Shown here piece after piece: positions 1 to 5,372 of a DNA stretch of 5,372 bases. Location: assembly GCA_041591635.1 (NCBI GenBank), contig JBFHRO010000224.1:1-5372 (forward strand). The letters are read 5' to 3'. Below the pieces are notes generated by a model. The model was not told where the DNA came from and ran no database searches. It worked only from the letters and a program-made list of their open reading frames with translations. Within the stretch, counting starts at the first letter, position 1, and every line of letters starts with the position of its first letter. The position numbers and the translations under genes were made by a program. Source of the stretch: JACKOD01 sp041591635. Its GTDB lineage: Bacteria; Pseudomonadota; Gammaproteobacteria; Pseudomonadales; Oleiphilaceae.

Positions 1-884
1 AAGCTGGGCACCACTTGCTCCGGCGGCAGATAAATTCCCTGCAGGGCGTTTTGCGAGGCAAAGCCACCACCGATGTCGAGATACTCCAGGGCAAGGTCGA
101 ACTCACGTTCAATGCGCTCCATAAACTCACACAGGATGCGCACCTGCGCCTGATAGGCACGGGTATCCAGCACAAAGGTGCCTATGTGGTTGTGCAACCC
201 AACCAGCTTCAGTGACGGGTGCGCAAGGATCTGATGTACCGCCTCCAGCGCCTCGCCGGTTTCCAGATTAAAACCAAAACGGCTCCAGGGATCGGAAAAG
301 CCGGTATCAAAGTTCAGCCGCAGGGCGACGCACGCCACTGACCCAGCCGCCTGCGCCAGTTCGGCCACACGCTCCAGCTCCTGAAAATTATCCAGATGAA
401 TACGTGCACCCTCAGCAATCGCCTGCTTCAGGCTCGCCGGTGTCTTGTGCGGGCCGTTATAGATAATACGATTGCCGGGCACCCCCAAATGGCGGGCCTT
501 TTCATACTCGAAGGCCGATACCACCTCGGCCCAACTGCCTTCTTCGTGCAGAATCTGACACAGGGCACTGGTGTAATTGGTCTTATAAGACCAGCCATGC
601 ACCACCTTGGGATAACGCGACTCAAACGCCTGCAACAACCGCTGCTGATTCTGGCGCAAGCGTGTCTCCGAGGTGACAAACAAGGGCGAGCCGTAACGCT
701 CGAATAACGCGTTTATGGCATGGCCTTCAATCTGGTCAACATACCCCAGGGCTTCGTGATTGCGATTGCCAAACTTGTTAAGGCTGCCCATGGTTATCGG
801 TTTGATACCGGGCGCAACCCAGGCTTTTTTTGGCGTCGGTGCCAGCTCAGAGACAGCGGAGGTTGGAGTGACTGATAGGTTCAT
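1..884 (-). CDS. PLP-dependent decarboxylase, DAP/Orn/Arg decarboxylase family 2 (N-terminal 294 aa, cut by window edge)
   Basis: The frame stays open from the ATG at 884 to base 1, so the C-terminal part is outside the window. Seen: Tyr-Lys-Thr-Asn at residues 100-103, where Lys101 is the expected PLP Schiff-base lysine; EVVSAFEYEKA at 120-130; SRFGF at 201-205; GLHNHIGT at 229-236; and DIGGGF at 270-275, the glycine-rich loop that binds the PLP phosphate. These occur in the order found in the alanine-racemase-like barrel of diaminopimelate decarboxylase (LysA) and related amino-acid decarboxylases. About 55 residues precede the barrel, including ITMGSLNKFG at 30-39. The start has an AGGA Shine-Dalgarno (892-895) 7 nt upstream. 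It follows the ATP-grasp gene by 32 bp in the same direction, so co-transcription is likely. The YKTN lysine motif and the neighbours argue for a pathway-specific decarboxylase rather than housekeeping LysA. The substrate cannot be read here, and the catalytic Cys/Asp region of the C-terminal domain is not visible. Confidence 0.9.
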   Translation of the reverse strand, partial: MNLSVTPTSAVSELAPTPKKAWVAPGIKPITMGSLNKFGNRNHEALGYVDQIEGHAINALFERYGSPLFVTSETRLRQNQQRLLQAFESRYPKVVHGWSYKTNYTSALCQILHEEGSWAEVVSAFEYEKARHLGVPGNRIIYNGPHKTPASLKQAIAEGARIHLDNFQELERVAELAQAAGSVACVALRLNFDTGFSDPWSRFGFNLETGEALEAVHQILAHPSLKLVGLHNHIGTFVLDTRAYQAQVRILCEFMERIEREFDLALEYLDIGGGFASQNALQGIYLPPEQVVPS

Positions 885-891
885 AAGGAAA

Positions 892-895
892 TCCT
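892..895 (-). promoter_or_regulatory. Shine-Dalgarno of the decarboxylase gene
   Basis: AGGA on the minus strand lies 7 nt before the ATG at 884-882. It supports that start in the 32-bp gap after the ATP-grasp stop codon. No terminator-like hairpin lies in this gap, which fits co-transcription of the two genes. Confidence 0.6.
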
Positions 896-916
896 GCAAG
901 CTTCAATAGGGTGGAG

Positions 917-2068
917 TTATGCCTGGCGCGCATTCACAGCAGGCGGCAATGCATCTACCGCGTCACCGCGTTCACCAAACAACGCCATATGCTCAAGCGA
1001 GTCGATACTGACAAAACGCTCCTGGGCATAACGGATAAAGGTAATACCGGGTTTCCCCACGGCGGCTCCAGCCGCGTCAGAAGGCTTGCCGGTAGCGCCA
1101 CACAGGTGCTGCAAAAGCAAAACCGGCAAATTGCACTGGGCACCGTGACTGAGAAAAATCCAGGCCGGAAAGCGGGGATTGATTTCCAGCAAATGAAATC
1201 GTCCCTGGGCGTCGCACATCATTTCGATTTCCAGCGGACCGGCCCAGCCTAATGCCGCCACCAGCTCGCGGGTTTGTTGGGCCAGTTCCGGATGCAGGAT
1301 GCTGGTACCGGCCCAGGCTTTGCCTTTGTCGGTCAGGGCCCGCTTGCGCATCATCACCATACCCAAAACGCCGCCCTTACCGTCGCCCACGGCGGCCACA
1401 TTGAACTCCTCGCCACTGACATACTGCTGCACAATCACCGGCAACCCCCAGGCAGCGGCTAAGCGGTGAAACGCAGTTGTGGCTTCGGTTGCATTACGCA
1501 CCACCTGCGCATCGTAGAAACGGCCCTTGATCACCATGGGGTAGCTCCAACCCTGGGCTTCGCCCTCGTGAAAAAAGCCGGCATGCGTGAGGTGACGAAT
1601 CGGGGGCGTAGCGACCGGCAGGTGACGGCAAAGATCGGGCAGCTTGTCTTTATCCCGGGATTCCAGCATTGCGGTAGTAGGAATCAGCACCTGAATACCC
1701 AGTGCCGCAAGCCTCGGCTGCAGGCGGCTAAAAGCGCGCATTTCGGCATCCAGATTAGGAATGAGTACATCAAAGGGCGTACGCCGGTGGACTTCCTGCA
1801 AACGGGAAAACAACGCCTCTTCACCGGCCGAAGGGTAGGGCAACAAGTAGGTTGCCGCGAAGATATCGGTATCGTAAAGGCCGCCATCAAGGGTGTCGTA
1901 GCTGAGTCCAATCAGGCTCCCGCAAAAGCCTTCAGACTCGTGCAGGCAACGGGCGACAGCATGGCCTGGCCCGGGATTGTCCGGCCGGTTGTTCAAGCCG
2001 GTAACGGCAATACGTAAGCGTGACCAGTGGAGCGGTTGGGCGGGCAAAGCGCTAATCCGGTTTTTCAT
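917..2068 (-). CDS. ATP-grasp ligase of the PqqD-like/decarboxylase cassette
   Basis: A 383-residue ATP-grasp enzyme, a fold that usually activates a carboxylate as an acyl-phosphate and joins it to an amine or thiol. Seen: an N-terminal nucleotide-fold-like segment with VTGLNN...PGPGHAVAR (22-40); SRDKDKL (137-143) at the usual entry to the ATP-grasp domain; YPMVIKGRFYDA (176-187), whose Lys181 should contact ATP; VQQYVSGEEFNV (213-224); GPLEIEM (277-283); and LLEINPRFPAW (293-303), where Glu295, Asn297 and Arg299 match the metal/ATP-binding signature. No signal peptide or membrane segment is seen, so it is probably cytoplasmic. The frame extends 42 codons upstream, but that part overlaps the PqqD-like gene. 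The chosen ATG overlaps the preceding stop as ATGA and has AAGGG (2076-2080) 7 nt upstream, pointing to translational coupling. The resemblance is to the CarB/biotin-carboxylase-like branch rather than to GshB or Ddl. Family is confident; substrate is unknown. Confidence 0.9.
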   Translation of the reverse strand: MKNRISALPAQPLHWSRLRIAVTGLNNRPDNPGPGHAVARCLHESEGFCGSLIGLSYDTLDGGLYDTDIFAATYLLPYPSAGEEALFSRLQEVHRRTPFDVLIPNLDAEMRAFSRLQPRLAALGIQVLIPTTAMLESRDKDKLPDLCRHLPVATPPIRHLTHAGFFHEGEAQGWSYPMVIKGRFYDAQVVRNATEATTAFHRLAAAWGLPVIVQQYVSGEEFNVAAVGDGKGGVLGMVMMRKRALTDKGKAWAGTSILHPELAQQTRELVAALGWAGPLEIEMMCDAQGRFHLLEINPRFPAWIFLSHGAQCNLPVLLLQHLCGATGKPSDAAGAAVGKPGITFIRYAQERFVSIDSLEHMALFGERGDAVDALPPAVNARQA

Positions 2069-2346
2069 GGCAGTGCCCTTTGCAATTGCTGAATGAATCG
2101 GGAAAGCGCACGCAGACATTGGGATTGTTCCACGTGGAACATCTTGTCCATGCTTGCCACAACGTCGCAAACCCGTTGTGTCCTTTGCAGGCACTGCAGC
2201 AGTGCCAGGGCGGTCTCATTGGCGGTAAAGCTCTGCCCGCTCACCGGGTCAAAAACAAACCCGTTATGGCTGATGGCCAAGGAATCAATCCGGCCATTGC
2301 AAAGCAGTTGATCAAGTTGGCGTTGGAGTTCATTTGTATCAGTCAT
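2065..2346 (-). CDS. PqqD-like small protein (RRE fold, probable peptide-binding partner)
   Basis: A 93-residue protein with the PqqD layout: a beta segment SLAISHNGFVFDPVSGQSF (22-40), the conserved N-E-T-A turn (TANETALALL, 41-50) that begins a helix, then helical segments to the end (VCDVVASMDKMF..., FIQQLQ). In known systems PqqD-type domains (RiPP recognition elements) bind leader peptides and present them to a modifying enzyme. That role here is inferred from fold and neighbourhood. The usual LN.TA of PqqD reads AN-E-TA. The ATG at 2346 has AGAGG (2355-2359) 8 nt upstream. The stop overlaps the ATP-grasp ATG by 4 bp. Two oddities: codons 69-74 (MFHVEQ) spell out a perfect parS-type palindrome, and the start region lies in an inverted repeat. 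Cysteines occur at 16, 52, 60 and 77. No precursor peptide gene is seen next to it. Confidence 0.8.
   Translation of the reverse strand: MTDTNELQRQLDQLLCNGRIDSLAISHNGFVFDPVSGQSFTANETALALLQCLQRTQRVCDVVASMDKMFHVEQSQCLRALSRFIQQLQRALP
2126..2141. other. parS: parS-type ParB-binding centromere site
   Basis: TGTTCCACGTGGAACA is a perfect 16-bp palindrome. It contains the 14-bp core GTTCCACGTGGAAC known as parS in pseudomonads and differs by one base from the Bacillus subtilis site TGTTCCACGTGAAACA. A chance match of this length in 5.4 kb is negligible. It lies inside the PqqD-like gene and is read there as Met-Phe-His-Val-Glu-Gln (codons 69-74). ParB loads at such sites, spreads over neighbouring DNA, and with ParA moves the origin region at chromosome segregation. 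parS sites usually cluster near oriC and can be intragenic. Identity as a ParB site rests on sequence match only; no parA, parB, rsmG or mnmG is in the window. Confidence 0.85.
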
Positions 2347-2374
2347 CCTGAATACCTCTTGCTGGTTTCAGGAT
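2345..2374 (-). promoter_or_regulatory. Inverted repeat enclosing the ribosome binding site of the PqqD-like gene
   Basis: ATCCTGAA (2345-2352) and TTCAGGAT (2367-2374) are exact inverted copies separated by 14 nt. In the transcript they would form an 8-bp stem whose loop carries the AGAGG Shine-Dalgarno (2355-2359). The 3' arm reaches the first two bases of the AUG. Such a hairpin could hold the start region in a closed or partly exposed form and so set translation of the PqqD-like gene and, through coupling, of the ATP-grasp gene. As DNA it could equally be an operator of two half-sites with centres about 22 bp apart. The repeat is seen; either function is inference. Confidence 0.4.
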
Positions 2375-2469
2375 TAACTGTACCGGGACTCTATGGTCTT
2401 AATTTGAGGGAAGTGTGGCGTAACTGTGTTTGTTGTAGCCGGATGAAACCCGATGGCCCCAGGCACAAG

Positions 2470-3519
2470 TCACGAGAGGAAAAAGGCGAACCCACGAACA
2501 ATTCGATGAATATCGGCCACCATGCTCAGGCGAATCTGAGCATCGCCGTGAGAAAGCAGCGGGCTCACCAACAGATTGCTGGGTTTGTCCAACTCCCGCA
2601 GTTTTCCATGCAACATCTCGGACTGCTCATAAGGTATGACCTTGTCTTCCCGCCCGTGCAATAGAAACACCTTTGCCTGCAAGCCTTGCAGACGTGGACC
2701 AACGTCCAGGGCGTTCAATTCCTCACTCAGAACCTGCTGGGCCTGGGCCAAGATATCCAGCCGAAATGCGGCATCAGCAAACAGTTGCTCCGCCTGCTGC
2801 TTGTCGCCCGGTGCCAGTACTTCTATTCGTTGCGGCAAGATCAAGGCAGGCGGCGCAAGCTCATCTTTGTTGACTTGTTTCGCATAGGATGACTGGCTGA
2901 GGTTGTCCCTGATCGCCACATCGAGTAACTCCATCAGCCCGGCGCTGTTCTCCTGCGCCGCGGGCAAAAGCTTTTTTAGCACAATGTAACGCCCGTAGGT
3001 ATCCGCTGCATCGTCCGCCAGCAGATAACGCATCACCGATTGCACATGGCTAAAGGCACCAATAGCACACACCGCATCTATGCGCGCATTGATGATCGGC
3101 AGGGTCGCGGCAGACAAGACCAAGGCTCCCGAGAAGGAAGGAGCCAGCACACTCACCCGGCCGGCCGGCGCCAAACCCCGGTGAGAGGCGATGGCATCCA
3201 GCACCTGTGCGATCACTCCAATCTGGCTGGCCTCAATGTTCAACGCACGAATGGACGGAATTTCCGGCGCTACCACCCGAAAACCCGCCGCACACAAGGC
3301 GCGCGCCAAGGCAATAATTCGGGGATCCCGCTTACCCTGTACCGTCATGCCATGCACTACCACAATGGTGCCCCGGTCGCGCCCGCGCGGCTCGTAGACA
3401 TCCAGCTCGACGTAATTGCTCGCTGCCGACAAGACACGCGAACGATAGCCCAGCCGCATATGCAGTGCCGGCAGCTGCAGAGCGCAAACTAATTGAAGCG
3501 CCTGAGTGTACGCAGGCAT
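2470..3519 (-). CDS. Alpha/beta hydrolase family protein
   Basis: A 349-residue alpha/beta-hydrolase-fold protein. Seen: GTIVVVHGMTVQG (50-62), the strand plus His-Gly oxyanion segment; VSVLAPSFSGALVL (122-135), the nucleophile elbow, where alignment to the usual GxSxGG places the nucleophile at Ser128; VFLLHGREDKVIP (284-296) with Asp292 as acid; and LLSHGD (321-326) with His324. All three triad residues are therefore present. The elbow is Ala-Pro-Ser-Phe-Ser rather than Gly-x-Ser-x-Gly. A helical insert around 160-270 probably forms the lid. No clear signal peptide is seen. A GTG nine codons upstream is in frame, but AGGGAG lies 7 nt before the chosen ATG and decides the start. It sits 86 bp after the DUF3828-like gene and 123 bp before the PqqD-like gene, so it may be the first gene of the cassette's operon or independent. 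Esterase, thioesterase or peptidase activity is possible; the substrate cannot be inferred. Confidence 0.85.
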   Translation of the reverse strand: MPAYTQALQLVCALQLPALHMRLGYRSRVLSAASNYVELDVYEPRGRDRGTIVVVHGMTVQGKRDPRIIALARALCAAGFRVVAPEIPSIRALNIEASQIGVIAQVLDAIASHRGLAPAGRVSVLAPSFSGALVLSAATLPIINARIDAVCAIGAFSHVQSVMRYLLADDAADTYGRYIVLKKLLPAAQENSAGLMELLDVAIRDNLSQSSYAKQVNKDELAPPALILPQRIEVLAPGDKQQAEQLFADAAFRLDILAQAQQVLSEELNALDVGPRLQGLQAKVFLLHGREDKVIPYEQSEMLHGKLRELDKPSNLLVSPLLSHGDAQIRLSMVADIHRIVRGFAFFLS

Positions 3520-3526
3520 AGCCTCT

Positions 3527-3532
3527 CTCCCT
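3527..3532 (-). promoter_or_regulatory. Shine-Dalgarno that fixes the hydrolase start
   Basis: A purine-rich AGGGAG on the minus strand stands 7 nt before the ATG at 3519-3517. The alternative in-frame GTG at 3546 has no comparable purine-rich sequence at the right distance, so the shorter protein is preferred. Confidence 0.55.
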
Positions 3533-3605
3533 ACAATGAATGGCACCGGTGGCTCGATGCTCAGCTTCAGATGATGGTATTAGTATCAGACAGACGGGTA
3601 ACCAC

Positions 3606-4145
3606 TCATTGTGCCTGATGGTTTAGCAAACGGCAGGGCTGCGAAACCAGCCACCGGTTTTCTTCGTTAATCATTTCGCGGGCACTCGTCCCTCGCGGGT
3701 AATCTATGTCATCGACTACCCAGATGCCATGCTCCTGCACCAAATGATAGGTGAACTGCTTAAGGTAGTAGTCACCTGCTTCAGTCATCGAGGGATAGAC
3801 GTTAAAGGTGACAGTCACCTGCCCCGGCTCGACTTCAACGGCCTGGAAGGCGGATGATTCATAATGAAGATCGGGATCAACCTCTTGCGTATTCAGATAG
3901 ACATCTTCATTTGCACCCCAGCCGCAGATGCCATCCGCATGCCAGCGGCAAAGCCGGTAGTTTTCCTCAATCAGCGCCTTGAGCGATGCTGAGTAGTTCA
4001 GCTCACGCCTGCTATCGCCCTGCGCTTCACGGGATCCCAGGTAAGCGCGGTAAAAGTTGTCGATCACATCCCGGGCTCCGGTTTCGCTGGCCTGCCCGTG
4101 GGCGACAAGGGTCAGTAACACCAAAAGCAGCTTAAACACCGGCAT
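3606..4145 (-). CDS. Exported small protein, DUF3828/NTF2-like
   Basis: A 179-residue protein with an N-terminal signal peptide: MPVFK, a hydrophobic stretch (residues 4-15), then a likely signal peptidase I site near AHGQA-S (15-20). The mature part is therefore periplasmic or secreted. The mature region starts with a helix bearing DVIDNFYRAYLG (26-37), followed by SASLKALIEENYRLC (52-66), and ends with beta strands such as VTVTFNVYP (110-118), YYLKQFTYHLV (126-136) and GIWVVDDIDYP (140-150). This layout resembles DUF3828 and other NTF2-like proteins, in which the final strand often reads W.I.DI. Cysteines at 66, 74 and 171 could allow a disulfide. There is a strong AGGAGG 8 nt before the ATG (4154-4159). 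No catalytic motif is recognised. It lies 152 bp after the transporter gene and 86 bp before the hydrolase gene, and nothing ties it to the downstream cassette. Confidence 0.75.
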   Translation of the reverse strand: MPVFKLLLVLLTLVAHGQASETGARDVIDNFYRAYLGSREAQGDSRRELNYSASLKALIEENYRLCRWHADGICGWGANEDVYLNTQEVDPDLHYESSAFQAVEVEPGQVTVTFNVYPSMTEAGDYYLKQFTYHLVQEHGIWVVDDIDYPRGTSAREMINEENRWLVSQPCRLLNHQAQ

Positions 4146-4153
4146 CTGAACAG

Positions 4154-4159
4154 CCTCCT
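4154..4159 (-). promoter_or_regulatory. Shine-Dalgarno of the exported DUF3828-like gene
   Basis: A full AGGAGG on the minus strand lies 8 nt before the ATG at 4145-4143. It is the strongest ribosome binding site in the window and confirms the start that gives the signal peptide. Confidence 0.7.
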
Positions 4160-4199
4160 GGAAAGAACCACAGGCGATGAAGGCTCATCACCACTGCCT

Positions 4200-4230
4200 A
4201 TCATATCCCGGCCAAGACATTCATCGTAAA
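4200..4230 (-). promoter_or_regulatory. Possible sigma-70 type promoter before the DUF3828-like gene
   Basis: On the minus strand TATGAT (4205-4200) is one base from the -10 consensus. TTTACG (4230-4225) matches four of six -35 bases, but the 19-bp spacer is longer than ideal and there is no extended -10. It would give a leader of about 50 nt before the ATG at 4145. The rest of the 152-bp gap after the transporter gene holds no evident gene and no hairpin-plus-T-run terminator. Confidence 0.25.
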
Positions 4231-4297
4231 CGGGCCTCAAAAAAACTGCTTCCCTGACATACCGGCGCGCTCTTTACTAATCCCGCCCTGTTCAGAT

Positions 4298-5372
4298 TCA
4301 ATCGCGGGAATCCTGCGTCATTCCTTTGAATCGCTGTTTATAACGGCGATGAATAACGTCAAGTGCAACCCCTGTCGTAGGGGTGAATTTTGCGATCCGG
4401 AACACCAGGTCCCGCACTCGGCCACGGCGCTGAACACGCAGCTCGGGAGCAGAAGGCATATACCAGATCACAATGGCTGCCCGAAGCAGGCTTGATAGCA
4501 CAAAAATTGCCGCCACCGGGCGCTCAACAGCCAGCGAGGCATTAAAGAGGTCGATGGTCTGCGGAACCAGATCAATCAGGTAACCACCTGCCAGGGATCC
4601 GGCACACACGGCAAAGGCAACCAGCAGCGACTGCAACGCCGCATAAGCCGTAAAACTGCTGCGCCTGGGACGAAAGTCGTAGAGGTAATTGGCACTGGCC
4701 AGACTGAAACCACTCCAGGCAAAACCACCCAGCATCTGCAACACCAGCAAGTACCAAAAGGAATCGGAGATCAGCCAAAGCACCGGGAAGGTGGGGATCA
4801 TAATAGAGCAGAGCGCCATCACATAGCGGTTGCCTTTTTGGTCACACACCCGGCCCCAAAACGGCAGCATGATAAATTGCACCAGAATCGAGGCCGCTGT
4901 ATTGAGGGTAAAATCAAGGTAACTGAACTGCAGATCCCGCAGCATGTAGACGGCAAAAAACGGCGCCGACAGCGCCACGAAACACTGCAAACCCGCCATA
5001 AAAATAATGAAGCGGCGAAAACCTTGCTCGCGCCAGAGTTGGCGGAACAATCTGGCTAATGCCACAGGCGTTCGGGCCGCATCTGTAGTCAGGGTTTCCT
5101 GAGGGTCGTGCATGCGGGCAAGGTAGCGGGCAGACAGGAGGCGGCCCACAAGTGCCGTGCCAAAGAGCAAGACAAACCCAATCCAGGCCAGTTCAAGGCG
5201 TTCGAAACCATTAAGTACAATGCCTGCGCACACAAAGGTAATGAATGAAGTCAGCATGGCAATGCGGGTGCGACGACCAAAAAACCTGCCACGCAAGCGA
5301 TCCGGCACCAGCTCTCCCATCATGGCGCGCCAATGAGGCTGAACAAGATTGGCTCCCGCATGGCAAAGAACC
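4298..5372 (-). CDS. Major facilitator superfamily transporter (C-terminal 357 aa, cut by window edge)
   Basis: The frame is open to the last base of the window, so the true start lies outside; internal ATGs at 5323 are not starts. The visible protein begins at the end of the fourth transmembrane region with NLVQPHWRAMMGELVP, followed by the basic loop RLRGRFFGRRTR. Eight hydrophobic segments follow, consistent with TM5-TM12 of a 12-TM transporter. A long cytoplasmic loop with MHDPQETLTT separates TM6 and TM7. GRVCDQKGNR (fragment residues 173-182) matches the MFS motif A pattern G-x-x-x-D-x-x-G-x-R in the loop between TM8 and TM9. The C-terminus is basic and cytoplasmic. It is an inner-membrane secondary transporter of unknown substrate; the W..MM.ELVP...RGRFFG.R signature occurs in a group of poorly characterised proteobacterial MFS proteins. 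The 152-bp gap and own downstream Shine-Dalgarno suggest it is not part of the PqqD-like cassette. Confidence 0.9.
   Translation of the reverse strand, partial: VLCHAGANLVQPHWRAMMGELVPDRLRGRFFGRRTRIAMLTSFITFVCAGIVLNGFERLELAWIGFVLLFGTALVGRLLSARYLARMHDPQETLTTDAARTPVALARLFRQLWREQGFRRFIIFMAGLQCFVALSAPFFAVYMLRDLQFSYLDFTLNTAASILVQFIMLPFWGRVCDQKGNRYVMALCSIMIPTFPVLWLISDSFWYLLVLQMLGGFAWSGFSLASANYLYDFRPRRSSFTAYAALQSLLVAFAVCAGSLAGGYLIDLVPQTIDLFNASLAVERPVAAIFVLSSLLRAAIVIWYMPSAPELRVQRRGRVRDLVFRIAKFTPTTGVALDVIHRRYKQRFKGMTQDSRD

Noticed and set aside
388..396. TTATCCAGA, one base from the DnaA box TTATCCACA
   Set aside because: A single one-mismatch 9-mer is expected by chance on two strands of a window this size. 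It lies alone inside the decarboxylase gene with no cluster or AT-rich region.
1466..2017. Plus-strand open frame of 183 codons opposite the ATP-grasp gene
   Set aside because: It is a shadow of the ATP-grasp coding sequence; the motifs are all on the other strand.
2069..2194. N-terminal extension of the ATP-grasp protein by 42 codons in the same frame
   Set aside because: It would overlap the PqqD-like gene by 130 bp, adds no family-like sequence, and the ATG at 2068 has a good Shine-Dalgarno and an ATGA overlap.
2360..2469. Short peptide gene (RiPP precursor) in the gap before the PqqD-like gene
   Set aside because: I found no open frame there with a start codon, a ribosome binding site and a leader-core look; the gap also shows no convincing promoter or terminator.
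2080..2664. Long plus-strand open frame of 194 codons
   Set aside because: It runs antisense through the PqqD-like gene, the gap and the hydrolase end; its translation shows no family features, whereas the minus-strand proteins do.
3520..3546. Upstream GTG start for the hydrolase
   Set aside because: The nine extra residues are unlike anything in the fold, and the strong AGGGAG sits at the correct distance only for the ATG at 3519.
4238..4256. T-run on the minus strand after the transporter gene as a terminator
   Set aside because: Seven Ts are present, but no stable GC-rich stem lies directly before them.
5325..5332. GGCGCGCC palindrome in the transporter gene
   Set aside because: An 8-bp palindrome in GC-rich coding sequence with no repeats or known protein-site context is unremarkable.

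Overview
The window reads as a moderately GC-rich proteobacterial chromosome. Codon usage, Shine-Dalgarno spacing and the style of the MFS and DUF3828-like proteins suggest a gammaproteobacterium of the Pseudomonas/Cellvibrio/Marinobacter type. This placement is an inference without a marker gene. All six genes lie on the minus strand, so transcription runs from high to low coordinates. Both end genes are cut by the window edges. The longest gap between genes is about 150 bp, and there are no RNA genes, insertion sequences or CRISPR arrays.

Layout in transcription order: (1) 5372-4298, the C-terminal two thirds of a 12-TM major facilitator transporter; (2) 4145-3606, a small exported protein resembling the DUF3828/NTF2-like fold; (3) 3519-2470, an alpha/beta hydrolase with a recognisable Ser-Asp-His triad; (4) 2346-2065, a 93-residue PqqD-like (RRE fold) protein; (5) 2068-917, an ATP-grasp ligase whose ATG overlaps the preceding TGA; (6) 884-1, the N-terminal 294 residues of a PLP-dependent, fold-type III decarboxylase related to diaminopimelate/ornithine decarboxylases.

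Genes 4-6 form a tight cassette (4-bp overlap, then a 32-bp gap). It combines a likely peptide- or carrier-binding PqqD-like protein, an ATP-dependent carboxylate-amine/thiol ligase and an amino-acid decarboxylase. This looks like a small biosynthetic or peptide-modification pathway. The hydrolase, 123 bp upstream on the same strand, may belong to it. No precursor peptide is visible, and substrate and product are unknown.

The most striking signal is a perfect 16-bp palindrome, TGTTCCACGTGGAACA, at 2126-2141 inside the PqqD-like gene. It matches the known ParB-binding centromere site parS. This suggests that the cassette sits in the chromosome's origin domain and that its coding sequence doubles as a segregation site. 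A second signal is an 8-bp inverted repeat that encloses the Shine-Dalgarno sequence and reaches the start codon of the same PqqD-like gene, a possible translational switch for the cassette.
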